Source: Misgurnus anguillicaudatus (taxonomy: Eukaryota > Chordata > Actinopteri > Cypriniformes > Cobitidae). Taken from it: a DNA stretch of 64,000 nucleotides. Below, piece by piece: positions 52,348 through 63,633 of the stretch (its first letter is position 1; every line of letters begins with the position of its first letter). The stretch lies in assembly GCF_027580225.2 (NCBI RefSeq), contig NC_073355.2, positions 21,635,501 through 21,699,500 of the forward strand, read 5' to 3'. Below the pieces are notes generated by a model that saw nothing but the letters and a program-made list of their open reading frames with translations, was not told the DNA's origin and did not search any database. Position numbers and translations under genes: made by a program.

Positions 52348-52738
52348 TTAAAGTGGCAATGAAATAAAAATGAAAAAGTGTAATTTGTTTTGGAATATTG
52401 TTGTATTTTTTTTACTACAAATTACTTATTTGTGAGCTTTATTATTTTTAAAATATTAATGTGCCCTCATAATCTTTAATCAAAAACAGAAATCTGCTCC
52501 CCCTCCTCGAAAAAAGCTCGCTTTACTTCCAGTCATATGGTATGGCAGGTGGGCGGGGACCGGGAAAAGTTTGCAGCGATTAGCAATTAGCAAGATGACT
52601 TCAAACGATCCAATTTGTTTTCGATGGACGAATTCATGTCTAGCCTTACCTTTTTACATTTCAGAAGCGGTTTCACTCGGATATACGTCACTACAGGGGA
52701 AAAAGACAATTGCTACTTCCGTTTTATGGCGACTTTAA
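52348..52738. mobile_element. TTAA-flanked MITE
   Basis: TTAAAGTGGCAATGAAATAA at the left and TTTTATGGCGACTTTAA at the right are inverted with TTAA borders. Its right TTAA is also the left border of the next element. Confidence 0.7.
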
Positions 52739-53500
52739 AGGGACACTGCACTTTTTTTGAAAATATGCTCATTTTCCAGCTCCCCTAGAGTTAAACATTT
52801 GATTTTTACCTTTTTGGAATCCATTCAGCTGATCTCTGGTTCTGGCCGTACCACTTTTAGCATAGCTTAGCATTATCCATTGAATCTGATTAGACCATTA
52901 GCATCACACTAAAAAATAACTAAAGAGTTTGGATATTTTTCCTATTTAAAACTTGACTCTTCTGTAGTTACATTGTGTACTAAGACAGACAGAAAATTAA
53001 AAGTTGCGATTTTCTAGGCAGATATGGCTAGGATACTCTCATGGCGTAATCAGGGACTTTACTGCTGTAACATGGCTGCGGGAGGCGCAATGATGTTGCG
53101 CAGTGCCCAAAAATGGTCCCCGGCCATTGAAAGTTACTAAGGGGACTGTTTTCGGCTGCTGCGTAATATCATTGCGTCTTTTGATTATTATGCCAGAATA
53201 AGAGTCCTAGCCATATTGGAATAGAAAATCGCAACTTTTAATTTTCCGTCGGTTTTAATACAGTTGTAACTACAAAAGAGTCAAGTTTAAAATAGAAAAA
53301 ATATTGAAACTCTTTGATTATTTTTTAGCGCGATGCTAATGGTCTAATCAGATTCGATGGATTATGCAAAGCTATGCTAAAAGTGCTAGCGCCAGACTGG
53401 AGATCAGCTGAATGAATTGCAAAACAGTAAAAATCAAATGTTTACTTCTAGGGAAACTGGAAAATGAGCATATTTTCAAAAAAGTGGAGTGTCCCTTTAA
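52735..53500. mobile_element. Large palindromic TTAA-flanked MITE
   Basis: TTAAAGGGACACTGCAC... and its near-complement ...GTGGAGTGTCCCTTTAA bound 766 bases. The arms stay similar for over 200 bases (AAAATATGCTCATTTTCCAG; TAGCATAGCTTAGCAT; AAAATCGCAACTTTTAA). Non-coding. Confidence 0.85.
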
Positions 53501-54704
53501 TGCCAAGACATTTCCTTGTTTTACATTTTCAAAATTTCAACTTCAGTGTTATCGTGTAACCAAGACAACTACACAATTGTCCACAGATGAGATATCAAGG
53601 GAACCTATCAGAAGGTATTGATTCATGTGGTTGTTGTAACATGAGGTACAGTAATCATGGTACAAGCAAACAGACTTGATACCGACTGCATTTGATATCA
53701 CAGAACGTGCTGCACCCCAAGAACAGTACAAGAGGCACAAACACACTGAAACTTAAAACACTACTTTTGCTGAGTTGGACACATTGTCCCAGTAAAGTAA
53801 ACCACGGGGGCTCTATTTCAGGTCTATCAATATCTCTGTTGTTTCACATTGTTCTGTACTGGTTGTGATTGTTTGTTAAAAAGTCCATAACTGGTAGGGG
53901 TCCAAGGATGAACCTGACCCTTTTAGAGATTTCCCGCTGTTCTTTCGATCTATAGTCTTCATCTCACTTTCTCACGTGCACAGTTACCCTTCTTTCCTCA
54001 CTTCCCCAATCACTTTCCCCTTTCTTTCCTCCCTTGCATTTCATAATAATAATGACCTTGAAAATTACTCGACTATTATAATCATACTCATCATCGTCAT
54101 GGTGCATATCTGCTAGATTTGAGCGAGTGTGAAAGATGAACGTGATTGAGGGTGTGTGTTTGGAGTGTGTTTAATTATGCACTTGTATTTGAGAGCGATA
54201 GACCCCTGTGGTCCAACTGTAACACGTGCAGTACTGCATAATAAAAATTGTGTGTGTGTGTGTGTGTGTATCCTTATGCTCTCTAAAGATCCACTTACAA
54301 AAAACGCTCCGAGGTTGTGCAGCCAGATCTCACCCATCTCATTATACAAAGCAAAAAACCTAGCTAGTGGCTAAACTGATCTTGGACCGATGGATAATAT
54401 ATTAAACTACATAACCACTTGGCATATAGCCTGTGATCACCTGTAAATCTGTTTTTAATAGAGGTATAGCAGCAGGTTGAAACGGTCCTATTCTGTTTTT
54501 TCTGTCATTTACCAGATGGACTGCAGGCAGGCCGTCGTGTTCCCTGAGTTGGAGCTTGCCTGACCATACATTATTAATGATACAAATCATTAAGATCTCT
54601 TTTTCTCCCACTTGCCATCCCTTTATCTGTCAATCTTTCGACCCCTTTTTGTGAAGCATCCATAAATACACAGGAGCACAAACAGATCCACACAAACAAA
54701 CCAG
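53501..54704. other. No gene seen
   Basis: Unique-looking AT-rich sequence with a short GT tract (54248-54270). No exon is supported. Confidence 0.5.
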
Positions 54705-55208
54705 CCCAGTCTCACGAAATTTCGTTATATAGTCACGTATTTTTTTGATTCTTTTTTCGTGCTATTATCACGAAATTTCGTGTTTTTTCGTAGTCGTATA
54801 ACGAATTCCTGTTTTCGTGTGATTATCACGTGTTGGTTACTCGACTGTTTTGTCCTATTTTCTTACCATTGTCGCTTCGGTTTATGGTTAGATTTACATA
54901 AAATGACATCCCTAACCAAACCCAACTCTAAACCAAACGCCAGGCGACATATAAAAAAATAAAACAGGAAAAATAGTGTAGATCAATATATTAAGTGACA
55001 TTCTAATGCAAGCACCAAATCTAACCCTAAACCGAAGCGACAATGGTTTAAAAATAGGAAAAAACAGTCGAGTAACCAATACGTGATAATCACACGAAAA
55101 CAGGAATTCGTTATACGACTACGAAAAAACACGAAATTTCGTGATAATAGCACGAAAAGAAGAGTCAAAAGAATACGTGACTATATCACGAAACTTTGTG
55201 AGACTGGG
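54705..55208. mobile_element. 504-bp near-palindromic MITE
   Basis: CCCAGTCTCACGAAATTTCG and CGAAACTTTGTGAGACTGGG are the ends of two arms of roughly 230 bases that mirror almost throughout (TAACGAATTCCTGTTTTCGTG; CGTGTTGGTTACTCGACTG; CCATTGTCGCTTCGGTTTA). Similar open frames on opposite strands at 54759 and 55168 are a by-product of the symmetry. Confidence 0.85.
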
Positions 55209-55634
55209 TAGCACAAACACATACGCGTACACCACTTAATGATGATCAAAAGGCTTGTTTGACCCATGAATCAGTGATGTATCATTAATATGCACTTCAA
55301 AGACATTCAAACCATGCTTTTAATATGTCTCTAGCAGAACTCGGGTATGACCTTAACATGACCTTCAGATAAATTGGTAGATGATATGCAGTATGTGTAC
55401 TTAATACAAAACTCTTAAGATAATTTGTAAGACAGTGTACGCACACAGATTATTAATTCAAAGAATAAGGAAGATTTATACATATAAAAACATTTGATAT
55501 ACTACAGGACCATTTATGTGGATGTAAAAACACTAAAGGGTGATTTTTGCACGGCTTAATAAATCAGTAAGAGTACCAGTGGCGGCTCGTGACTGCTCAT
55601 CCGAGGGTCGCAAATTCAAAATATGTGTTCGGAG

Positions 55635-55682
55635 TAGAGCCCGGCCGATACTGATACAAATGTTTGTTGGTTTTAAAATCCG

Positions 55683-55714
<32 letters not shown>

Positions 55715-57379
55715 TTATACAACAGTTTCAGTCTGTGAATCCCCAATCGGAAGTTATTATTCCGTCAAAGATCAGCGCTCTTGGATGTTACGTTAAAGTT
55801 AATGGGAGTAATGTCTTGTCACATCGTGTGGACGATTAACACTTGGAAAGAGGAATGTAAACACTAATTTTTTTCTGGAGCTATATGTCTTATCAGAACG
55901 CGAAAACACCGTGGAACTGCACGTAAGCACCGCAGCTTTTAAATGTGGACATTGATCATTTATTTAATCGCGACGTGACTATTAAAACATGTTATGAGAT
56001 ATCGCCACTGGTATATTTATAAGCAGCATGCAAAAACATCTCTCTGACACTTATAAAAAACAGTTTTATATAGTACTGACAAGAACAAAGTTTAATAATA
56101 ACCGAGTGCTCGTATCGCGTTAAGATGAAATGGTAAACCAATAGTAACATTATAGAAGTATAGTTTTATTAACTTTTACCTCGCGCCAAAACAATAACAA
56201 CACAAAAGACACTAAATATGAATAAGAAAACAAGTAATAGTTTCATCATGACACCAAATACTGGTGATTTGATCTAATTTTTGATCATCAGGCCAACATG
56301 AGAGCCAAGGAATACCTGTCAGAGATGTAGCCCAGAGAGGGCGGTGGTCAGCGGGGCGAGTGAACACTGACGTCCGCTCATGCTTTGGTTCTCATACGTA
56401 CCGAATCTCACTAAGCAAACGTTCAAACAGGCGCTATCTTTACTAATCGACTGTAGATTTAAATATAATACATATATATTCTCGACTGAACCAATCTTAA
56501 AACTACACTTTGTGACCAAGAAATTGTAATATTTAAAAATGGCGAATCCGTCCATTGAGTTAATATGAGATTCAAAGCAGCCGAAAGTGTTACCTGTCAT
56601 TCTGGCCGCCCTCAAATCCGTGGCGGAAGAAGTAGGTCTCAAACAAAGAGGCTTTTAAAATTACTCCGTTGTTGTTTTCTAGTTTTCGTTTTCAAACGTG
56701 TGCCCTCGAACTGTTGTATAAAAGCAATATCGCTCTCGGAGTCGTGTGATATAGCTCTATATCATCACGGCTGTATATATATATATATATTTTTTTTTTC
56801 AGAAACGCACAACAAAAAATTAACACATTTCCCTAACATTAGTTATTTGTTTGGAGTTTTACCTAAAATAATATGATAATGCATTTTAAAAAGAAACTTG
56901 TTTCTTTTACTGTCACAACAAAACAGAGGAACATCAAAAATTATTGACAGTAATAATTACAAAAAATAATGATGACATTATTACTATCATCATCATTTAT
57001 ATTGTCATTAAACAAGATAAAGGTCACTCCTAAATGTTTGTGTGCGTGTGTAATAGTCCCTATATTGCCTTATAAGCTACCTTATAATAATACTGTAAAT
57101 ACCCGAATATAAGACGACCCCCCCTCCCCTTTTTTCCTAACTTATTTTTGGGTTTTCACCAGAAAATAATTGTATTTATTTATTTTTAAACTCTCTCTCT
57201 CTCTCTCTCTCTCTGAATCTCAAGCATTTACCTCTCTCTCTCTCTCTGCATCTCTGTGTTTCGTCCATGTTTTTTTTTATATTCATTTATCGGCCATTAT
57301 GAATGCAGATACCGATAGTTTGGAAAATGTCTAATATCGGCCAATAATATCGGCCTGCCGATATATCGGTCGGGCTCTA
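55635..57379. mobile_element. Inner hAT element 1
   Basis: TAGAGCCCGGCCGATA at the left and TATCGGTCGGGCTCTA at the right are inverted. GTTCGGAG (55627-55634 and 57380-57387) is a perfect 8-bp duplication. The interior includes TA-rich and CT microsatellites and an ACCCGAATATAAGACGACCC block near 57100 that may be part of a further repeat. No coding domain is recognised. Confidence 0.9.
57189..57248. repeat. (CT)n microsatellites
   Basis: Two CT runs separated by GAATCTCAAGCATTTAC. Confidence 0.9.
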
Positions 57380-57657
57380 GTTCGGAGTGTCATGTGTGTT
57401 GCTCGTGTTTTCAAAATATGTGTTTGTTACGTCATGTGAACCATGTGCATCACTTGTTTTTTTCAAAATAAGGGCCTGCTGCACACGAGTCAAAACTGTT
57501 TATAATAAAAGAGACGCTCACGTTCACAAAATACACGCAAGACACTCCATTAACAGTAAACTCTGATTACGCATGAGATTATGCGAGTATCTGGCAAACG
57601 CGAGCGTCTCTTATCATAAACCCTTTAGACGCATCTGCAGCAGGCACTTATTTTGAC

Positions 57658-58382
57658 TAGGGATGCACCGAATCCAGATTTTTTAGGTTCGGCCGAATCC
57701 CGAATCCACCGTTTAAGATTCGGCCGAATCCGAAACCGAATACCGAATCCTACTCGCATCCTTATCCATTAACACAGTAAAACACATTAATGAAGTAAAC
57801 AACGTCCACAGCAGTGTATTTTTCATTTTATTTAATTTTAACTGTACATTATGCCAGGATGACAAGTTGGAAAAACTATTTTGACAATTACCATAAGTCT
57901 ATGCATAATGAAAGCGATGCGTTGCGACACGCTCGTTTTTCCAATAAGCAAGCAGCTCCGCGCTGAAAACTATATTTAACTTTGAGTGAGAAGCTCCGCT
58001 CGTCAATGTCAGTCTTCACACGGCCGTCCAATTACAGTGGAGGAGGGGCGGGACATTACCACAGCAACCAACCGGCTCACAGCTGAAGCATCACTGCTAC
58101 CAAGCGCTCGGCTGAAAAACAGCTGGCATTTTGGGGTCCTCAAGGCGTTTTCAGCCGTGTTTAAAAGTTTTGGTGTGTCCAGCTGACCGCAAGAAAAAGC
58201 TCATCTCCACGTCAGCACCCGATGTGTGTAATCAACGGCTGCGTGACGTCGACAAGCGTAGCGCAAGCCTAGGGTTCGGTTCGGTGGAAAAAAAATCTAG
58301 GATTCGGCCGAACCCGAACCCCGCCAAAAAGCCCAGTATTCGGCCGAATCCGAAACCGAATCCTGGATTCGGTGCATCCCTA
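57658..58382. mobile_element. Inner hAT element 2
   Basis: TAGGGATGCACCGAATCCA at the left and TGGATTCGGTGCATCCCTA at the right are exact inverse copies. ATTTTGAC (57650-57657 and 58383-58390) is a perfect 8-bp duplication. Both arms are rich in TTCGGCCGAATC. Confidence 0.92.
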
Positions 58383-58671
58383 ATTTTGACAATGCACGTG
58401 ATGCACATATGATACCTCGATGCGCAGAACACATATTTTGAAATGACGAACCACACACATGACGGGCTACATACATGTTGTGACAAACTTTGCGTCGAGC
58501 GCCCTCGAAAAAAGAAGTCACGGGCCGCCACTGAAGAGTACATTGTGAGACTGCTGCTATTTTACATTTTTCTAATATAATAGTGTATTGTAAATTGAAT
58601 ATTTAATGACAAAATATGTTATAACCAGACAAAGAATATTTTTTTCTAATTCCTAAAAAATATTTTAGTAT

Positions 58672-58949
58672 TTAAAGGAACAGTATGTAGGATTGTGGCC
58701 AAAACTGGTATTGCAATCACAAAACTTGTGGCTAAAACTGGTACTGCAATCACACAACTGGTGGCCAATACACAAAATGACAACATAAACATCAGTTGAG
58801 GGCTGCAACTCCACTTTTTAAATGACAATATCCTGGCCAGACCACTGTTGTCAGTGATTTGAAATGAAAATGATTTCTTGATGTCTAGTGACATATAAGG
58901 GCCATTTTATGATTAATTGATATAAATTTCTTACATACTGTTCCTTTAA
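58672..58949. mobile_element. 278-bp TTAA-flanked MITE
   Basis: TTAAAGGAACAGTATGTAGG at the left and TTACATACTGTTCCTTTAA at the right are inverted with TTAA borders. It contains CCAAAACTGGTATTGCAATC twice in diverged form. Confidence 0.85.
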
Positions 58950-59079
58950 TATACAGTATATTTTCTATAGGAACGGCTAAGTCTGTCTCTCTCTCTCTCT
59001 TTTTTCTAGCGTTTTTTAACAGGGTTTTTCTCTTAGGAGTTTTTTAACCCCTTTGGAGACAGATGACATTAGCTTCACC

Positions 59080-59376
59080 TGTCACGGTGATCCGTGTCAT
59101 GTTTTGTTTGTCTCTCCGATTACGTCACCTGGACATTCACGGACTGATTCATCACACCTGTTCCCTGTTAAGTGTTGTGTATTTATACTGCTGTCTGTTT
59201 CTCACCTGTCGCCGGATCATTGTCATTGTCATTACGTTCATGTCTGTTCCTGTTCCTTCTGTTGGATGTTCCTGTGTTTACCCGCCTGTTGTTTTATTTC
59301 CGTTCTGTTAATAAATGTTATTTATTTCATGGTGAACCCAACACTTGCGTCCTCACTCCTGTTACCAGTCGTGACG
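59080..59376 (+). repeat. 5' LTR of the TRIM-like element
   Basis: It begins TGTCACGGTG and contains AATAAA at 59310-59315, a plausible LTR poly(A) signal. It is 3 bases shorter than the 3' LTR. Confidence 0.9.
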
Positions 59377-59949
59377 GAATGATCCGGCCAGACTGGACGC
59401 AGCGGGTTCACGGAGGGCGGCTCCCCCAGGAGTTTCGTTGAGGGGGAGTAGTGACATCGGGGTTCATTCCCCATCAGCCCCGATGTCTCTTGGGGACCAC
59501 CGTGAGCGATCGCTCGCTCCTGCGAGCATGCGGGAGGAGGATCGGCCCAGGCGGTCCCCCAACGGTTGAGTCGTCGTCGACGGTCCCTCGGAGAACCACC
59601 ATCCTGCTCGCAGGGGGATCCGGAACGGACCACGCCCGATCATTTCCCCGGGGTGGCTACCGTGAGAGGGTCTCCGTTTCCGCGAGGGGATGGGAGATGA
59701 CTTCCGGGGGCAGCTGATCGTCGGCGATTCCCAGGAGGGGGGTAATTCGTCTGCCTCGGTTCTCGGAGCGATCGCTCCGGTTCTCCTGGCGCAGTCCGGC
59801 CTACCGTTCCTGTTGGTCTCATCCCGGCGGCTGCCGGCTTCGCCAGGGTCCCCAAGCCCTCCACCCCTCCCTTGGACTCTCGCTACCGGACTTTTGTGTT
59901 TGTTTTGTTTAGGTGAGTGTCTGGTAGCCACTCTTAGAGGGAGGGGTCA

Positions 59950-60249
59950 TGTCACGGTGATCCGTGTCATGTTTTGTTTGTCTCTCCGATTACGTCACCT
60001 GGACATTCACGGACTGATTCATCACACCTGTTCCCTGTTAAGTGTTGTGTATTTATACTGCTGTCTGTTTCTCACCTGTCGCCGGATCATTGTCATTGTC
60101 ATTACGTTCATGTCTGTTCCTGTTCCTTCTGTTGGATGTTCCTGTGTTTACCCGCCTGTTGTTTTATTTTTTCCGTTCTGTTAATAAATGTTATTTATTT
60201 CATGGTGAACCCAGCACTTGCGTCCTCACTCCTGTTACCAGTCGTGACA
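59950..60249 (+). repeat. 3' LTR of the TRIM-like element
   Basis: It begins TGTCACGGTG directly after the purine tract and ends GTGACA, the canonical TG...CA form. Confidence 0.9.
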
Positions 60250-60397
60250 TCACCTAGATTTTTTTTATATGTTACATTAACACTCTGCTCACTATACGGT
60301 TTAATTTTAGGCACTGTATCTTGCTTATTTTGTTCAAAGCTGCTTTGAAATAATTAAGCAAGTGTGAAAAGCGCTATATAAATCAAATTAAATTGAA

Positions 60398-61959
60398 CAT
60401 GAATTTAAAATGGCATATTTATATTGTATTAACACCTCAAATCTTGATGTTTAATTAGCATGTGCATTATTAGGAGTTAGCATATGTTTAAGTGTTCTTT
60501 GCATTGCATGATCCTTCATGTGTTTTCACCATCTGCTCTATGTCTTTACTCCTGTTGTGCATGATGTCATTCTTTGTGCACTGTTATGGTATGTAACCTT
60601 AGACTGACCTTGATGATTTTCACCAGCGCTATTATGATGAAAAGGTGGATTGACTTTGTAATCTGTGATCATATACAGATATGTAAAGGGAGGTTATTTC
60701 TGCCTATTCTGAAAAAGCTTGTGTGCACAATGACTTGTACAGTGTGTGATGTTTAATGTTTTATTAATAGCATTATTTTGTGTCTGTGTATGAATGAATG
60801 ATAGTGTGTTTGATCATTATATGGCTGATGGACACAGACTTCTGTCCTTCACTGTCTTCACTAATCTGCTAACTTTGGCAAAAACCCTCCCCTTCCCATG
60901 CAAGAGAACATGCTGCTGTCATGGCAACCTCGCCATGTTTCATCGCAATCATGAAACACTTGCTTGACTCTTCAGCATCGCAATTCTACACTGAGCTCAT
61001 ACGGGGAAAAAAAACAGGTTCTTCACTATGTTTCCTTATTCTAGTACACGCACATGTCCATCAAACCTTCTCTAGGGCTGTCAATGTCAACACCTCCAAT
61101 TGTCATTCTCAGTCTGTTAATTACTGTCATCACCCGAATCCTAATTCACATTTGACTGGCAGAAGATAGAGATAACCAGAATTGTTCAGGTCTTGAAAAA
61201 TGTATAACAAAGAAACATTATGACATACAGTGAATAAGAAATATTTAAGATTCAGCATTATTTACAGTGTAGGCCAATAACCACTAATCAAATAAGTAAG
61301 TGACATAGACCATTTTAACTGCTTTGGATGAAATGTACTTTCTGAAAAATCTCAAATCATTCTGGGATAACAACAAGGATCATCTGATTTTGAACTTTAA
61401 CCCAAATTAATGCCAGTTTAAATAAATGCTGTCGTTAAAGAAAAATGGAAACATTGCAAATACTAAGATCTTATCAGATTCACGCCTTGAACTCCACTTT
61501 AGATGCAATAGACATTTAGGGTGTGTAATGGTGTACATAAACAGTGTCTAAAGGCAATAAACAAGCTAAATGAGTAATGTGCAAAGCGATAAATCAAGTA
61601 AATTATGCAATACACTAAAGATGCAAGTGAGTTTTAGCTTCATCTCCATGTTAAACTTTCTTCCTCACCTACTCTGTCACTTACTTCCTCATCTATTCTG
61701 GTGGTCTTTCCCATCCCTCTCATAGCCCCCCTCCCTCTCACAGTCTCAGCATCACTGGTCCCACAGGCCTTGCGTGTGACTTTCAGCACCACGGAGAGCT
61801 CCGATCTCTAAACCTCCATGCACTCCTCTCCTCTACAAAGTCGTTTGTAGAGAGAGGTGCAAAGAGAAAAGAGATTAGCCCGCGGCCCAATCGCTGCAGA
61901 GAAGAGACTGTACCTTTAAGAGCACACAGGGAGAGCGCGAGAGAGGAAGAACAAAGCAT
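60398..61959. other. No gene seen; upstream flank of a candidate gene
   Basis: AT-rich sequence until about 61650, then rising GC content. No exon is supported on either strand. Confidence 0.5.
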
Positions 61960-62370
61960 CCTAATTCATCTCGGACTGGTTTTGTTAAGTCCAAGAAGCT
62001 GTACGTTTAGTGAAAGCTCTGCGCGGAGACACTCGTATACCCGCTCATTTACACCTCTCGCGCACACACATGCACACGCGACCGCACGCGCTCGTTCTCC
62101 CCGATTCGCGCGCGCACACACATCGCCTCACGCGCGTACGGCACTGCCTGCGAGAAGCAGCTGGTAAGAGCCCATCTCTCGCGCTGAAAAAGAGAGAGAG
62201 AGAGAGAGAGAGACAAAGAAAGACGAGACTGAGGACAGAACCGGCGCCGGGAGAGACTAGCTAACAGTACGGAGTGAAGAAGAAGAGAGAGAGAGGCGGA
62301 GGACCGGAGGGTGGATCAGGAAGCAGGCTCGTGGCTCTCTCGTGTAGGCAGCGGAGCACGGCGAAGGCAT
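61900..62370 (+). promoter_or_regulatory. GC/CpG-rich promoter and 5' UTR candidate
   Basis: A GC-rich block with many CpG (GCGCGCGCACACAC, CGCGTACGGC) and a GA tract (62189-62213), in sharp contrast to the AT-rich flanks. It ends immediately before the ATG at 62371. This looks like a vertebrate CpG-island promoter with a long 5' UTR. Confidence 0.5.
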
Positions 62371-62427
62371 TATGGGAAATGCACCATCTCAAGGCATGTC
62401 AACCATATCTGTATCTTATCTTATGTA
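62371..62427 (+). CDS. Candidate first coding exon of an unidentified N-myristoylated protein (partial gene)
   Basis: The ATG at 62371-62373, in the context GGCATTATGG, opens MGNAPSQGMSTIS... and reads to a TAG at 62425-62427 if unspliced. The MGN start with a small residue at position 6 (Ser) fits an N-myristoylation signal. A donor could lie after CAAG (GC-type, GCATGT at 62393) or at GTATCT (62410); neither is strong. FMNL-type formins begin MGNA and FMNL1 is a neighbour of WNT9B/ARF2 in mammals, but this short peptide does not prove that identity. ZZEF1 also begins MGNAPS. The rest of the gene would lie beyond the window, so the call is tentative. Confidence 0.35.
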
Positions 62428-63633
62428 GCAGGCATTTTTCTTTGGTATTTCTGTTATTTTCTGTGGAGAGGGGGTGGGGCAAGGTGGGGTTGAAGGGTGT
62501 GTGTATGTATGTGTATGTGTATATGTGCTTCTTTGGTGGTTAAACGGATGGCAATGTGTTTATGGGAGGCTACGCTGGTGAGACTGGTATCCAGGCACTG
62601 GCTCAGTGGGTGTGGAAGCATAGAAATGAAAGGAGGAATTAACGCTTGAAGAAACACAGGCTGGGAAAGAGGGAGGGTGGGAAAACAATTATGTGATTCT
62701 GATGTATTACTAAATTGACATTATGTTTGGATGTGTTGTTGGGTCATATAGGACCATTTAAATCCAGGCTAAAGTCTCATTCTTATTTTGAGCTTAGAAA
62801 CATCAAAGTTTGATGTCACATCTACATCATTGACATACTCAGTCAATATTAAAAATATCAAGGTTATATTTTGTCGGATAAGACGGTGTTTTCACAGGCA
62901 GGGTTACATAAGAAAATGTTTGTTGATTGTTATATGCTACATATATACACAGGCTTGGTGATTTGAACAAACCCCTAACCTTAAATACAAAAAGTTTGTC
63001 ATGAAACTCATTTTTGTACTCAAAATGTATAGCATGTTGAAAAGAGATGTGCCTATACCTTTTAGGAACCCCTTAGTAACCGCATAGCAACACCCTGGCA
63101 ACTGCTCACAACACTCTTTGGCGTAAAAAATCTAGTTTTAGATTTCTCTTTTGTGTTGTGTGTGACAGCATTCAGAAGTAACTCCTTTACGCAGGAGGCT
63201 GAGATACGGAGCTTGAGAAAGAGAGACGATAGAAAGCTGGAGAAAGGGAGTTGGGCAAAGAGGAGCTTGCAGGCATTTGTCCCAGAAGATTGCAAGCATG
63301 ATAGAAAGATTTCATATAAGGCATAAGACAGAAATAGTACAAGGGAGAACGGGGGAATTCTTTAGGAGAGTAAAAACCATACAATAGAGCAGATGAGTGA
63401 TAGAGTGAAGGACAGGAACATAGAGCGAGACAGAATATGGAAGAGAGAGAGAGAGAGAGAGAGCGCTGAAGGCAAAACCTCATGGGACAGACCAGCTTTG
63501 GTAAGCAAAACATGGAGCGCTGTTATACATTGTTTTAAAGAGCTTCTTGGTGAAAACAAAAATGGCCAAGTTAGCAAAGATGATGTTAATCGGATGTCAA
63601 GCAAAATGACTCCAATGTTTGTTTGTTCCTTTA
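62428..63633. other. Possible first intron of the candidate gene; no exon seen
   Basis: Mixed sequence with a GA tract (63438-63462). No second exon is recognised. Confidence 0.4.

Larger units (their letters stand above)
55577..58533. mobile_element. Outer hAT element carrying two hAT insertions
   Basis: CAGTGGCGGCTCGTGAC at the left and GTCACGGGCCGCCACTG at the right are inverted; AAGAGTAC (55569-55576 and 58534-58541) is a perfect 8-bp duplication. Removing the inner elements leaves roughly 480 bases, so it too is a MITE-sized copy. No transposase. Confidence 0.9.
59080..60249 (+). mobile_element. Miniature LTR retrotransposon (TRIM-like), young
   Basis: Two direct repeats, 59080-59376 (297 bp) and 59950-60249 (300 bp), start TGTCACGG and end GTCGTGACG/A. 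They differ only by a 3-base T-run change, one A/G at about 59341 versus 60214, and the last base. TCACC (59075-59079 and 60250-60254) is a perfect 5-bp duplication. The internal 573 bases are GC-rich, lack gag-pol, and end in the purine tract AGAGGGAGGGG (59936-59946). It is non-autonomous and probably derived from a Ty3/gypsy-type parent. Confidence 0.9.
58990..60397 (+). mobile_element. LINE/SINE 3' tail split by an LTR element
   Basis: 58997-59079 (TTTTTCTAGCG...GACATTAGCTTCACC) continues at 60250 (TCACCTAGATTTTTTTTATA) and ends with AAAGCTGCTTTGAAATAATT and AAAGCGCTATATAAATCAAA at 60327-60387. I recognise this as the 3' untranslated type of sequence of a common fish retroposon. No coding part is present. 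Confidence 0.6.

Noticed and set aside
54759..55168. Two similar peptides on opposite strands (NFVFFRSRITNSCFRVIIT)
   Set aside because: They are explained entirely by the palindromic MITE.
59464..59931. 155-codon minus-strand open frame in the TRIM interior
   Set aside because: The GC-rich interior gives long frames on both strands; none shows gag, protease or reverse-transcriptase motifs.
59053..60348. Hydrophobic peptides in both LTRs that look like membrane proteins
   Set aside because: The same frames appear twice because the LTRs are direct repeats; the pyrimidine-rich sequence gives Leu/Ser/Val-rich translations.
62371..62427. Assigning the MGNAPSQ exon to ZZEF1 or FMNL1
   Set aside because: Seven to thirteen residues are insufficient; ZZEF1 shares MGNAPS and FMNL1 shares MGNA plus synteny, but neither can be decided without downstream exons.
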